Origin: Ignavibacteriales bacterium
GTDB lineage: Bacteria; Bacteroidota; Ignavibacteria; Ignavibacteriales; Ignavibacteriaceae
DNA: 64,000 nt
Direction: 5' to 3'
Assembly: GCA_016709155.1 (NCBI GenBank)
Contig: JADJEI010000001.1
Coordinates: 992,001 to 1,056,000 of the forward strand
The translations under genes were made by a program, and so were the position numbers. Under the pieces are notes generated by a model, which was not told the origin of the DNA, ran no database searches, and saw only the letters and a list, made by a program, of their open reading frames with translations. This document shows positions 23,667 to 32,727 of this stretch, one piece after another (within the stretch, counting starts at the first letter, position 1; each line of letters opens with the position of its first letter).

Positions 23667-23746
23667 GTCACACTGAGTGGCGGTGCCATCGAAGTGTGAC
23701 CTTAGTTAAATAAAAATCTGGTCATCCTTCGACATGCTCAGGATGA
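23667..23746. repeat. Two REP-like hairpins (GTCACACTGAG... and TCATCCTTCGAC...)
   Basis: The first hairpin at 23667-23700 has arms GTCACACT/AGTGTGAC. The second at 23722-23746 has arms TCATCCT/AGGATGA around TCGACATGCTC. The same words (CACACTGAG, TCGAAGTGTGA, TTCGACAAGCTCAG) make up the interior of the 123-bp MITE at 25057 and 61751. Confidence 0.7.
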
Positions 23747-23779
23747 TAATTGAATATAAATTATATCAAAGAGGTTAAA

Positions 23780-24967
23780 ATGAAACTGAAAGTATTAGTA
23801 GCAGATAAATTTCCGGATAAATATATCCAGCAAATGAAGGATCTTGATCTTGAAGTAATCTATAATCCAAAGCTTGGAGAAAAAGATCTTCCTGAGGCAG
23901 CAAAGGATGTTGACATTGTTATCGTACGCTCAACAATAGTAAACGAGGAAACAATCAACAAAAGCAAAAACTTAATCTTATAATTCGTGCCGGCTCCGGA
24001 GTTAATAACATAAATATTGCCGCTGCAAATAAGAAAGGCATTTACGTCACTAACTGCCCCGGTATGAATGCAGTTGCAGTTGCAGAACTTGCTATAGGAT
24101 TAATGATTTCTCTTGACCGTTCAATTCCAGATAATGTAATAGACTTTAACAACGGTGTTTGGAATAAAGACAAATATTCAAAAGGTAGAGGGTTGAAAGG
24201 TAAAACGCTTGGACTTATCGGTGTTGGAAACATTGGGAAAGAAGTAGCCAAACGCGCGCTTGCTTTTGAAATGAATGTTTACGGAAAAGACATAACTCGA
24301 ATTGAGGGTGTACAAATCAAAGATTTTAGCGAAATGGATCAACTGCTCCCTTTGTGCGATATTGTTACTATACACCTTCCTGCTACTCCTCAGACAAAAG
24401 GATTGTTCAATAAACAAATTTTCAGTTATGAAAAACGGAGCTTATCTTATTAATACTTCCCGGCAGGATATTATTGTTGAAGATGATCTTCTTGAAGCAA
24501 TAAAAGAAAAAAATATTCACTATGCTTGCGATGTATTTAAAGGTGAACCCGAAGGAAAGTCAGGCGAAGTTTCATCCAAGCTTCAAAACAATCCAAATAT
24601 TTATGTTACTCATCATATTGGTGCTTCTACGGAACAAGCTCAGGATGCGGTAGCAGAAGAGACAATAAATATAATTAAGCATTTTATCCACAGTGGAGTG
24701 ATTGATCATTGGGTAAACCGTGCAAAAATTACAGATGCAAAATTTCAATTAGTTGTTAAACATTTTGATAAGCCGGGTGTGCTTGCTGCCGTACTTGATG
24801 TTATCAGAAACGGGCACATTAACCTTGAAGAAATTGAAAATATAATTTTTGAAGGCGGCATTGCAGCTTGCTGTACAATGAAATTACAATCTGCAGCTAC
24901 TGCAGATATGCTTAAGAGAATAAGCGAGAACCCAAATGTAATTAGTGTGAGTCACGTAGAGATTTAG
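23780..24967 (+). CDS. D-2-hydroxyacid dehydrogenase (3-phosphoglycerate dehydrogenase-like), two frameshifts
   Basis: This is a SerA-type protein of about 396 residues when repaired: catalytic domain, Rossmann fold with GVGNIGKEVAKRA, the catalytic-type arginine in RAGSG, Glu in the VFKGEPEG region, His in THHIGAS, and a C-terminal ACT domain (KPGVLAAVLDVI). The ATG at 23780 follows AGAGG. As sequenced, the frame breaks near 23974 (one A missing in CTTAATC) and is restored near 24416-24422 (one extra base in CAAATTTTC). All three pieces encode conserved protein, so sequence error is likelier than decay. A second, longer serA is at 52858-54435, so this may be a paralogue with a related substrate. 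Confidence 0.78.
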
Positions 24968-25056
24968 TTAAAATTGAGGTTTAAAAATTAAATAACCTGC
25001 AGACTTTGCATAAATTGAATTTGTTGTCTTAAAAGCTAAAAATACTGAATTGTTAT

Positions 25057-25179
25057 GAAGCTGTCTTAAAAGTAATTTTTACTGTCACACTGAGCCAGTC
25101 GAAGTGTGAATTCATTACATCATTGCCATCAGTCTTCGACAAGCTCAGACTGACAAAATGAGATTTTTGAGACAGCCTC
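25057..25179 (-). mobile_element. 123-bp MITE, copy 1
   Basis: Its ends are GAAGCTGTCTTAAAAGT and, inverted, GAGGCTGTCTCAAAAAT; the second copy at 61751-61873 is exactly as long and in opposite orientation. The interior holds two hairpins (GTCACACTGAG/TCGAAGTGTGA and AGTCTTCGAC/CTCAGACT). There is no coding capacity. It fills the gap between the dehydrogenase and the MqnA-like gene. The terminal repeats look like those of DDE-transposase insertion sequences, but no such element is in the window. Confidence 0.75.
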
Positions 25180-25186
25180 TTTTATT

Positions 25187-25945
25187 TCATACCAATTTCA
25201 ACTCGACAATTTCTTTTACCATACCATGATAATAAGGAAGAAGAAGTAGATGGTTGATTCCATCAATCTCATTCTGTTCAAAATCAAAGACAATGGAAGA
25301 AATTTTCGATTTAATAAATTCGTTTGTATCATCATTAAAAGATAAAAGCAATTTGTCTTCTTCAACTGAAGAGTATATTTCATCTGAAATTCCTAACAGT
25401 GAGTTCTGAAAACTATTCAATAAGTTTTCATCTTTAGAGGCGAGAATAAAATTCACAAAGGGTAGTGCAAGAAAATCACTCATTTCTTCGGCAAGACTAA
25501 TACCCTTTTTAAATAATCCCGATGAGAAATTATAATCGCCGCTAATAATAGAATTTTCGTTCTTAATCAACTCGGGATACTGTTCGATACGAATCTCTAT
25601 CTCGATGTCATACAATTCTTTAAATAAAATTTTTGCAATTATCGGCTCAAATGAAGAGACATCACCGGAAAGAATCAAATCACTGATTTTTTTGCTTTCA
25701 GATTTGAAGTACAGATACGTTGTTGATAATTGTCCCTCGAAAGCCACACCAAATTTTGACGAAATAAAAAAATCTTTATGAAAGATTAGATCAATCGTTG
25801 GGATAATTCCTACAGCTGCATCTATTTCGCTTATCGAAGCAGAGATCAATGCTGAAGGTTTGAAAATTACCTGCTGTCTGATAGTCGCGGGTAGCGAATC
25901 AGAGAACAAGTGAAAGATAAAATTATCCGGTAAAAAGATTTTCAT
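25187..25945 (-). CDS. MqnA/periplasmic-binding-fold-like protein, putative
   Basis: This 252-residue soluble protein lacks a signal peptide. The segment SISEIDAAVGIIPTIDLIFHKDFFISSKFGVAFEGQLSTTYLYF and later NSIISGDYNF resemble the substrate-binding lobes of the MqnA/MqnD family of menaquinone synthesis, but the similarity is weak and family-defining residues cannot be confirmed. It follows rplS after a clear terminator, so it has its own promoter or read-through expression. An alternative is a lineage-specific protein with the same fold. I give no gene symbol. Confidence 0.5.
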   Translation of the reverse strand: MKIFLPDNFIFHLFSDSLPATIRQQVIFKPSALISASISEIDAAVGIIPTIDLIFHKDFFISSKFGVAFEGQLSTTYLYFKSESKKISDLILSGDVSSFEPIIAKILFKELYDIEIEIRIEQYPELIKNENSIISGDYNFSSGLFKKGISLAEEMSDFLALPFVNFILASKDENLLNSFQNSLLGISDEIYSSVEEDKLLLSFNDDTNEFIKSKISSIVFDFEQNEIDGINHLLLLPYYHGMVKEIVELKLV

Positions 25946-25950
25946 TCAAA

Positions 25951-25973
25951 TAAAAAAGCCGCTTATGGCGGCT
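25951..25973 (-). terminator. Intrinsic terminator after rplS
   Basis: On the minus strand AGCCGC-CATAA-GCGGCT is followed by TTTTTTA. It ends the ffh-rpsP-khpA-rimM-trmD-rplS run, 11 bp after the rplS stop. Confidence 0.85.
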
Positions 25974-25983
25974 ATAAATTTTA

Positions 25984-26328
25984 TTAGATTTTCTTGCCTT
26001 TTATTCTGGCAGCTTTACCGGAAAGGTCGCGCAGGTAGAAAAGTTTTGCTCTTCTTACGTTTCCAAATTTAAGCACTTCAACTTTTGCAATTTTGGGGGA
26101 GTGAAATGGAAAAATTCTTTCTACTCCAACACCGCTCGAAATTTTTCTAACTGTAAAGGTTTTACTCATACCACTTCCTCGGATTCCAATCACATCACCT
26201 TCAAAAGATTGAATTCGCTCTTTATCACCTTCAATTACTCGAACCTGCACTTTGATGTGATCACCGGGATTAAAAACAGGCATATCTGTTTTTACTTGTT
26301 CGGGTAAAATATTATTTACGTCTATCAT
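25984..26328 (-). CDS. rplS: 50S ribosomal protein L19
   Basis: L19 lies at the 30S-50S interface. The 114 residues include the family features FNPGDHIKVQVRVIEG (about 19-34), RIQSFEGDVIGIRGSG, SSGVGVERIFPFHSPKI and the RRAKLFYLRDLSGKAARIK tail. It follows trmD by 11 bp, the standard order in many bacteria, and is closed by the strong terminator at 25951-25973. Confidence 0.97.
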   Translation of the reverse strand: MIDVNNILPEQVKTDMPVFNPGDHIKVQVRVIEGDKERIQSFEGDVIGIRGSGMSKTFTVRKISSGVGVERIFPFHSPKIAKVEVLKFGNVRRAKLFYLRDLSGKAARIKGKKI

Positions 26329-26339
26329 TTCTGTCTCCG

Positions 26340-27018
26340 CTAATTATTAAAAGTTTTCCATTTTTCAGTCAATAAGTTTGACTGTTCTTCTCTCCATTTT
26401 TTTATTTCCTTATCGTTACCGGATAGGAGAACATCCGGGACTTTTAAGCCTTTGAATTCTGCAGGTCTGGTAAAATACGGGGGTTCAATATAGTCCGCTC
26501 CATCCTGAAAAGAATCATTTAGGGCAGCTTCACTATCATTAAGAACTCCGGGAATTAAACGAATCACTGCATCAATAATTACAAGAGCAGGCAATTCACC
26601 TCCGGTTAAAACATAATTGCCAATAGAAATTTCATCAGTTGCAAATTTTTCGCGGACACGATCATCTATTTCTTTATAATGCCCCGTAATAAATAAAATA
26701 TTTTCAGCCAACGAAAATTTATTAGCTGTTTTTTGATCAAACAATTTTCCTTTGGGGGTAGTAAAAATTAAATTATCGTATTTTCTTTCAGATTGCAATT
26801 TCTCGATGCATTCAAAAAAAGGTTCGGGTTTTAAAATCATTCCCGGACCACCGCCAAAAGGTTTGTCATCAATTTGCTTGTGCTTATATATGTGCAAAGT
26901 CCCGCAAATTATGAATATAAATACTGACCTTACCTTTATTCTGAGCCCGTCCAAGAATACTTGTGTTTAATGGACTCTCGAGCAAAGCGGGAACGGCGGA
27001 AATAATATCAACTCTCAT
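26340..27018 (-). CDS. trmD: tRNA (guanine-N1)-methyltransferase TrmD, one frameshift
   Basis: TrmD methylates G37 of tRNAs using a trefoil-knot SAM site. The uninterrupted part shows KHKQIDDKPFGGGPGM, IFTTPKGKLFDQK and GNYVLTGGELPALVIIDAV. The true N-terminus (MRVDIISAVPALLESPLNTSILGRAQ) is encoded in another frame from 27018 and joins near 26884-26891, where one extra base in the TATATA tract breaks the frame (expected one residue between the RDFAH and KHKQ segments, four bases present). The repaired length is about 226 residues. The start lies inside the last codons of rimM, as expected for this operon. Confidence 0.9.
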
Positions 27019-27526
27019 CATCGTCGTAAATATTTTCAATTGGTTTCAGTATCAATATTTTTTTTCTGCTGTCAAATTTTTCCACGTAATCGTCAATTGC
27101 AGGAATTAGCAATTCATTACCATTATTTTCTTTGATGACATATACATTATTCGATTTGAGAATAATTATATCTGTCACTACTCCAATCTTAACATCATTT
27201 TTAAGAACATTACTGCCAACAATATCATGAATATAAGCTTGATTAGCCGGCAGTATTAAAAGTTCATCCTCTTTAATAAATAAATCTTTACTGACTAAGA
27301 TATTTACATCTTTGCTGGAATTGAAATTTTCAAATTTAAGTAAAATTGAATTTCCTAATTTCTTAACAGACTGAATTTTTAATTCTTTCTTGTCATTAAA
27401 AAAATCAATAAAAATTTTTTTAAGCTTGTAGAATCGTTCAGGATAATCTGTAAACAATTCGATTTTTACAAAACCGTCTTTTCCCGCTATAGATAAAATA
27501 CGGGCAACAAGAAAAAACTCAGACAA
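27008..27526 (-). CDS. rimM: Ribosome maturation factor RimM
   Basis: RimM assists 30S assembly near S19. This 172-residue form has the N-terminal barrel (ARILSIAGKDGFVKIELFTDYPERF) and the C-terminal PRC-barrel region (IHDIVGSNVLKNDVKIGVVTDII ... LLIPAIDDYV). It is divergent, as is common for RimM, but its place between khpA and trmD settles the identity. It overlaps trmD by 11 bp. Confidence 0.9.
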   Translation of the reverse strand: MSEFFLVARILSIAGKDGFVKIELFTDYPERFYKLKKIFIDFFNDKKELKIQSVKKLGNSILLKFENFNSSKDVNILVSKDLFIKEDELLILPANQAYIHDIVGSNVLKNDVKIGVVTDIIILKSNNVYVIKENNGNELLIPAIDDYVEKFDSRKKILILKPIENIYDDDES

Positions 27527-27537
27527 TTAAATAAGAA

Positions 27538-27777
27538 TTATTTTCTATCATCAATTTCAAATGCAGCTTTCTTTCCGGCTTTGGCTGCTACTGCAGTCAA
27601 TAAAGTTCTGATAGCCATAGCAGTCTTGCCTTGCTTACCAATTAATTTTCCAACATCATTAGGCTGCACTTTGAGAGTGAAAACTACTCTGTTTTCTTCA
27701 TCCATTTTCTCATCAACAATCACGCTTTCAGGATGATCTACAAGTGATTTCGAAATGAATTCGATGAATTCTTTCAT
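27538..27777 (-). CDS. khpA: KH-domain RNA-binding protein KhpA
   Basis: This is a 79-residue single KH domain with the GxxG loop in KLIGKQGKTAMAIRTLL (about 44-60). KhpA-type proteins bind RNA and act with KhpB in some bacteria. It occupies its usual slot between rpsP and rimM. The 147-bp gap upstream to rpsP contains no further gene. Confidence 0.9.
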   Translation of the reverse strand: MKEFIEFISKSLVDHPESVIVDEKMDEENRVVFTLKVQPNDVGKLIGKQGKTAMAIRTLLTAVAAKAGKKAAFEIDDRK

Positions 27778-27924
27778 AGACAGAATCTCCTAAAATTAAA
27801 GCAGGGAGCTGATGCAATTAATAAGAAAAACATTTGATTGTTTTTCAATCAGAAGCAGCACCAACAACTTCTGAAATAAGGTAAAAAAAATACATGTCAA
27901 TCGAACTCTAACTGCCGATTAACT

Positions 27925-28311
27925 TTACTTCTCCTCTGTTGCAGCTTTCTTTTTATTTTTCTTTCTTTTTTTCACAACCGAGTTTTTTGCTTCGCGCAAT
28001 TTAACCCAATTGTCTAATTCCTCTTTAATTTTATCCTCACCTAAACCTCTTCTTGCGAGTTCACGTTTCATAAGGATTCCCTTTTGCCTTAAAAGGCTTC
28101 TAACAGTATCGGTCGGTTGTGCACCAACATTCAACCAGTAAAAGATCCTATCTTCAAGCAGCTCAACGGTATGAGGATTTGTTAAAGGATTATAGGAGCC
28201 AACAGCTTCTAAAAATTTTCCATCTCTGGGCGATCTTGAATCTGCGGCAACTACTTTGTACATGGGCTGTTTTTTCTTGCCCATACGTCTTAGTCTTAGC
28301 TTAACTGCCAA
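27925..28311 (-). CDS. rpsP: 30S ribosomal protein S16
   Basis: The first about 90 residues are the S16 core: VKLRLRRMGKKKQPMYKVVAADSRSPRDGKFLEAVGSYNP and GAQPTDTVRSLLRQKG. An extended lysine-rich tail (VVKKRKKNKKKAATEEK) brings the length to 128, longer than the 80-90 residues of E. coli but common in this phylum. It lies between ffh and khpA. Confidence 0.97.
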   Translation of the reverse strand: MAVKLRLRRMGKKKQPMYKVVAADSRSPRDGKFLEAVGSYNPLTNPHTVELLEDRIFYWLNVGAQPTDTVRSLLRQKGILMKRELARRGLGEDKIKEELDNWVKLREAKNSVVKKRKKNKKKAATEEK

Positions 28312-28341
28312 ATTTAATAACCTCCGAATTTATAACTATTA

Positions 28342-29667
28342 TCAATTGAATTTAAAATTTTTCATTGCCTGAGGCGAAAAACCTTTTCTCGCCATCTGCC
28401 CCATCATCCTTTGCATATCTTCAAATTGTTTTATCAATCTATTTACATCCTGAATCGAAGTACCACTGCCACGAGCAATCCGTTTCCTTCTGCTTCCATT
28501 TAGAACTTTGGGGTTTGTTCTTTCCTTTTTGGTCATTGAATTGATGACTGCTTCAACTTTAACTAATGCTTTATCATCAATCTGGGCATTTTTTATTTGT
28601 GCACCCATCCCTGGAATCATCCCAATTAAGGAAGATAAAGAACCCATTTTCTTAATGACTTTAATTTGCTTAAGAAAATCTTCAAAATCAAATTTATTTT
28701 TACGAAGTTTTTCTTCGAGTTTGTCGGTTTCGAAGCCTTCGAAATTCTGCTGAGCCTTTTCAACAAGTGAAATAACATCACCTTTCCCAAGAATTCGCGA
28801 AGCTAATCGATCTGGATGAAATATTTCAAGAGCATCAAGTTTTTCACCATTACTGATAAATTTAATCGGCTTTCCAACAACACTGCGAATGGAAAGAGCT
28901 GCGCCCCCTCTTGCGTCGCCATCAAGTTTTGTAAGAACTATTCCATCATAATTGATTTTTTCGTTGAATGCTTTTGCTGAATTAACAGCATCCTGCCCGC
29001 TCATCGAATCAACTACAAAAAGGATTTCATTAGGATTAATTATTGATTTAATATCTGCGACTTCGTTCATCATCTCTTCATCAATATGAAGCCTGCCGGC
29101 AGTATCAAGAATAATTGTGTTATAATTATTTTCCTGAGCGAAAAGAATGGACTCTTCAGCTATTTTCTTAGGATTCTCACCGGGTAAAGAAAAAACATGA
29201 ACATCAAGCTGCTTGCCAAGCATTTTTAATTGATCTATTGCTGCAGGTCTATAAATATCAGCCGCGACCAGTAAAACCTTTCGTTTATTGCCGACCAGCT
29301 TTTTTGCAAGTTTTCCACAGAAAGTAGTCTTACCGGATCCTTGTAACCCGACGACCATTATTTTAGTAATGCCGCTGGGGTTTAATGCGATCTCAGTTTG
29401 TGAACTTCCCAAAAGAATAACAAGCTCATCAAAAATAATTTTTGTAATTAATTGCCCGGGGGTGATCGAATTAATAACTTCTTGTCCGAGAGCTTTTTGA
29501 GAAACTTTTTCAATAAACTCTTTAGCGACAGAAAAATTCACATCTGCATCGAGCAAAATTCTTCTAATCTCCCGCAGAGAATCAGAAATATTTTTTTCGG
29601 TGAGTTTACCCTGCCCTCTAATTTTCTTTAGTGCGTTCTCTAATTTTGTTGTTAATTCATCAAACAT
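28342..29667 (-). CDS. ffh: Signal recognition particle protein Ffh
   Basis: This is the GTPase subunit of SRP that targets membrane proteins. Domains are N (1-90), G with GLQGSGKTT (P-loop, about 109-117), DTAGR and TKLDGDARGG, and the methionine-rich M domain after about 300 (MIPGMGAQIK ... RMMGQMARKGFSPQAMKNF). The 441-residue length is usual. It lies only 43 bp after atpG; a TATTTTTG element at 29695-29702 on the minus strand could be its own promoter, since an intrinsic terminator is absent between the two. Confidence 0.97.
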   Translation of the reverse strand: MFDELTTKLENALKKIRGQGKLTEKNISDSLREIRRILLDADVNFSVAKEFIEKVSQKALGQEVINSITPGQLITKIIFDELVILLGSSQTEIALNPSGITKIMVVGLQGSGKTTFCGKLAKKLVGNKRKVLLVAADIYRPAAIDQLKMLGKQLDVHVFSLPGENPKKIAEESILFAQENNYNTIILDTAGRLHIDEEMMNEVADIKSIINPNEILFVVDSMSGQDAVNSAKAFNEKINYDGIVLTKLDGDARGGAALSIRSVVGKPIKFISNGEKLDALEIFHPDRLASRILGKGDVISLVEKAQQNFEGFETDKLEEKLRKNKFDFEDFLKQIKVIKKMGSLSSLIGMIPGMGAQIKNAQIDDKALVKVEAVINSMTKKERTNPKVLNGSRRKRIARGSGTSIQDVNRLIKQFEDMQRMMGQMARKGFSPQAMKNFKFN

Positions 29668-29710
29668 AATATCTCAATCTGTAACCAGTCGTATCAAAAA
29701 TAAAAACAAA

Positions 29711-30589
29711 TCAACCACCCGCCCTGAGTGCATTTGCTCCGGTAACAATTTCTAAAATTTCTTTAGTGATGGCTGCCTGTCTTTCCCTATTAAATTTCAA
29801 GCGTAGAGTTCTAATCAATTCTGTTGCATTAGTGGTTGCATTATCCATTGCTGTCATACGGGCTCCAAATTCAGAAGCATTTGATTCGAGCAGCACCCGC
29901 CAAATTTGAGCTTTCAAATGTTTTGGCAAAAGGTATTCGAAGATAGAAAGTTGATTTGGCTCGTAAATGTAGTTTGATTTCGAAGCTTCGTTTTCTTTTT
30001 CAATAGTCAAGGGAATCGGGAGGAATTGTTCAATCACGACTTTTTGCTGGATAATAGATTTAAACTCATTATAAATAATTACAATCCTATCATACTCGCC
30101 CGATAAATATCCTTCAATCAAATCATTATAAATGTTAAGCGCAGAGTCATAACGTAATGATGAAAACAGTCCTACATTATCACCACTTTTTTTATAATCG
30201 GAGTTCTTATAAAAATCAAATCCCTTTTTCCCAACATTATAAATAATTGGAACTAGATTTTGCGGAAGCAGCTGTTCCTGGATATAATGTGTTGACTCCT
30301 TCAAAATATTTGCATTGAATGCACCACATAAACCACGATCTGCTGTAACAACAACGACACAGACTCTTTTAACTTCGCGCTCAATTAAAAAAGGATTGGA
30401 TATAGTTGAATCTGAACTAAGCAAATGTGAAAGTGTCTGGTTAATCTTTCTGGCATAAGGGCGAGCATTAATTACCCCTTCCTGTGCTCTTCGCAGCTTT
30501 GCAGCCGCCACCATTTTCATAGCTTTGGTGATCTGCTGAGTGTTCAGGACACCCTTGATTCTTTGTTTTATATCGCGTAAGGTAGCCAT
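29711..30589 (-). CDS. atpG: ATP synthase F1 subunit gamma
   Basis: This is the central rotor shaft of F1. At 292 residues it has the conserved N-terminus ATLRDIKQRIKGVLNTQQITKAMKMVAAAKLRRAQ and C-terminus ATELIRTLRLKFNRERQAAITKEILEIVTGANAL. It is the last ATP-synthase gene in the cluster, 6 bp after atpA. atpD and atpC do not follow; ffh does. Confidence 0.97.
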   Translation of the reverse strand: MATLRDIKQRIKGVLNTQQITKAMKMVAAAKLRRAQEGVINARPYARKINQTLSHLLSSDSTISNPFLIEREVKRVCVVVVTADRGLCGAFNANILKESTHYIQEQLLPQNLVPIIYNVGKKGFDFYKNSDYKKSGDNVGLFSSLRYDSALNIYNDLIEGYLSGEYDRIVIIYNEFKSIIQQKVVIEQFLPIPLTIEKENEASKSNYIYEPNQLSIFEYLLPKHLKAQIWRVLLESNASEFGARMTAMDNATTNATELIRTLRLKFNRERQAAITKEILEIVTGANALRAGG

Positions 30590-30595
30590 TATCTA

Positions 30596-32146
30596 TTAAG
30601 CTGTTTTTTTGAAGACTGTTAAAAATTCTTCGGCAGCTTTTTTAATCAAATCAGTTGTGGCAGCGCTAAGATCTTTATCTTTTTTAATACTTTCAAAAAT
30701 TGAATTGTATTTTACTTCGACAAATTCTATAAATTCTTTTTCAAATCTCTTTATATCATGAATGGCAATAGTGTCAAGATAACCGTTTGTACCGGCAAAT
30801 ATACTTAGCACTTGTCTTTCAACAGGAACAGGAGCGTATTGACCTTGCTTTAACAATTCAACAAGACGCGCACCTTTGGCAAGTGTTCGTTGAGTAGATT
30901 TATCAAGATCCGATCCAAATTTCGCGAAAGCTTCAAGTTCACGATACTGAGCAAGATCAAGCTTTAATGAACCTGCAACTTTTTTCATTGCTTTGATTTG
31001 TGCGTTACCGCCAACACGAGAAACTGAGATACCCACGTTAATTGCAGGTCGTACACCGGCATTGAATAAATTGGACTCAAGATATATCTGCCCATCAGTG
31101 ATTGAGATAACGTTTGTAGGGATGTAAGCCGAAACGTCACCTTGCTGAGTTTCAATAATCGGAAGAGCAGTTAAACTACCTCCACCCAAATCATCACTTA
31201 ACTTTGACGCTCTCTCTAACAATCTTGAATGAAGATAAAAAACATCGCCGGGGTAAGCTTCTCTTCCAGGAGGTCTTCTCAGAAGCAAAGATAATTCGCG
31301 GTACGAAGCGGCTTGCTTTGAAAGATCATCATAAATTACCAAAGCATGTTTCCCATTATCCCTGAAATATTCACCGAGAGTGGCACCGGAATAAGGAGCA
31401 ATAAACTGTAGCGGAGCGGGCTCAGAAGCAGAAGCAGCAATAACAGTTGTGTAATCCATTGCGCCCTGTTCGTGTAATTTAGCAACTACCTGAGCAATTG
31501 TTGAACTTTTTTGTCCGATAGCTACATACACACAATAGACAGGATTTATACCGTTCTTTTTAGCATCTTCAGTATGAGTAAATTTCTGATTTATTATAGC
31601 ATCAACGGCAACAGCAGTTTTACCTGTTTGTCTATCACCGATAATTAATTCTCTCTGCCCCCTTCCAATCGGAATCATTGCATCAATAGCAGCAATTCCT
31701 GTTTGAAGCGGTTCTTTAACCGGCTGCCGTTGAATTACACCTAATGCTTTTCTTTCGATGGGTAAAAATTTATCTGTATTAATCGGACCCTTTCCATCAA
31801 TAGGAAAACCAAGTGGATTTATAACTCGACCAAGCATTTCATCACCGACGGGTAAAGAAGTTACACGCTTAGTTCTTTTTACGGTATCGCCTTCTTTAAC
31901 AAGTGTTGTATCACCAAAAAGAACACAACCAACACTGTCTTCATCAAGGTTTAACACCATCCCAAAAACATCATTCGGGAATTCCACAAGTTCACTTGCC
32001 ATTACTTTCGAAAGCCCATAAACTCTTGCGATACCATCTCCAACTTGAAGGACGGTTCCGACATCATAAACATCAACTTCACTTTCGAATCCTGAAAGCT
32101 GCTTTCTAAGTATTGCAGAAATTTCATCCGGTCTGACTTCAGCCAT
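30596..32146 (-). CDS. atpA: ATP synthase F1 subunit alpha
   Basis: This is the non-catalytic nucleotide-binding subunit of F1, 516 residues. The P-loop GDRQTGKT lies in the IGRGQRELIIGDRQTGKTAVAVDAI block, and the alpha-type VSRVGG motif is in SVSRVGGNAQIKAMK. The N-terminal RPDEISAILRKQL segment contacts subunit delta. It lies 23 bp after atpH and 6 bp before atpG. Confidence 0.98.
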   Translation of the reverse strand: MAEVRPDEISAILRKQLSGFESEVDVYDVGTVLQVGDGIARVYGLSKVMASELVEFPNDVFGMVLNLDEDSVGCVLFGDTTLVKEGDTVKRTKRVTSLPVGDEMLGRVINPLGFPIDGKGPINTDKFLPIERKALGVIQRQPVKEPLQTGIAAIDAMIPIGRGQRELIIGDRQTGKTAVAVDAIINQKFTHTEDAKKNGINPVYCVYVAIGQKSSTIAQVVAKLHEQGAMDYTTVIAASASEPAPLQFIAPYSGATLGEYFRDNGKHALVIYDDLSKQAASYRELSLLLRRPPGREAYPGDVFYLHSRLLERASKLSDDLGGGSLTALPIIETQQGDVSAYIPTNVISITDGQIYLESNLFNAGVRPAINVGISVSRVGGNAQIKAMKKVAGSLKLDLAQYRELEAFAKFGSDLDKSTQRTLAKGARLVELLKQGQYAPVPVERQVLSIFAGTNGYLDTIAIHDIKRFEKEFIEFVEVKYNSIFESIKKDKDLSAATTDLIKKAAEEFLTVFKKTA

Positions 32147-32169
32147 TATACTTTCCTTTTAAATTTCTT

Positions 32170-32724
32170 TTAATTTAATGATGAACCATAACGCAAAAAC
32201 TCTTTGCGCATTAAATCGAGTTGATGCTTTAATGAAGCATCATAAACAGTATCTTTTATTCTGGCAATAAACCCTCCGATTATACTGGCGTCGGTAGAAT
32301 AGTTTGCACGAACAGTCTGATTAGTTAATAGGTGTACTTTTTTCTCAATCTGCACTTTCTGCTCAGAACTTAATTCTGTTGCAGATTTAATATTTACAGA
32401 TACAATGCCGTTATATTCATTACACAATTCTATGAATTTAGTAAGAATACTAAACAAAAGATTCACTCGGTTTTTATTTATAACAAACTCAATAAATTCA
32501 AATGAGTCTTTGCTGATTTTATTTTTAAATATCTCACTAATGATCGTGATTTTAATGTTCGCTTTAACAACCGGGCTTTCTAATACTCTTCTTAGCTGTG
32601 TATTAGTATTGAGGACACTGATGATGAAATTTATATCCTCAATTGTTTCAGACAAGTTCTTTTTATCTAATGAAGATCGAAGAAACGAATTAGCATATCT
32701 GAGAGAAACTTTTACGTCAGCCAT
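32170..32724 (-). CDS. atpH: ATP synthase subunit delta
   Basis: This is the peripheral stalk subunit that caps F1. The 184 residues include the N-terminal six-helix domain (VSLRYANSFLRSSLDKKNL) and the C-terminal motif DASIIGGFIARIKDTVYDASLKHQLDLMRKEFL. Its start is 3 bp after the atpF stop. Confidence 0.95.
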   Translation of the reverse strand: MADVKVSLRYANSFLRSSLDKKNLSETIEDINFIISVLNTNTQLRRVLESPVVKANIKITIISEIFKNKISKDSFEFIEFVINKNRVNLLFSILTKFIELCNEYNGIVSVNIKSATELSSEQKVQIEKKVHLLTNQTVRANYSTDASIIGGFIARIKDTVYDASLKHQLDLMRKEFLRYGSSLN

Positions 32725-32727
32725 CGA

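Noticed and set aside
24064..24453. Separate gene for a short dehydrogenase fragment
   Set aside because: The pieces at 23780-23983, 24064-24453 and 24425-24967 are consecutive parts of one SerA-like protein split by two single-base indels.
25057..25179. Complete insertion sequence
   Set aside because: Only 123 bp long with no coding frame; it can only be a non-autonomous element.
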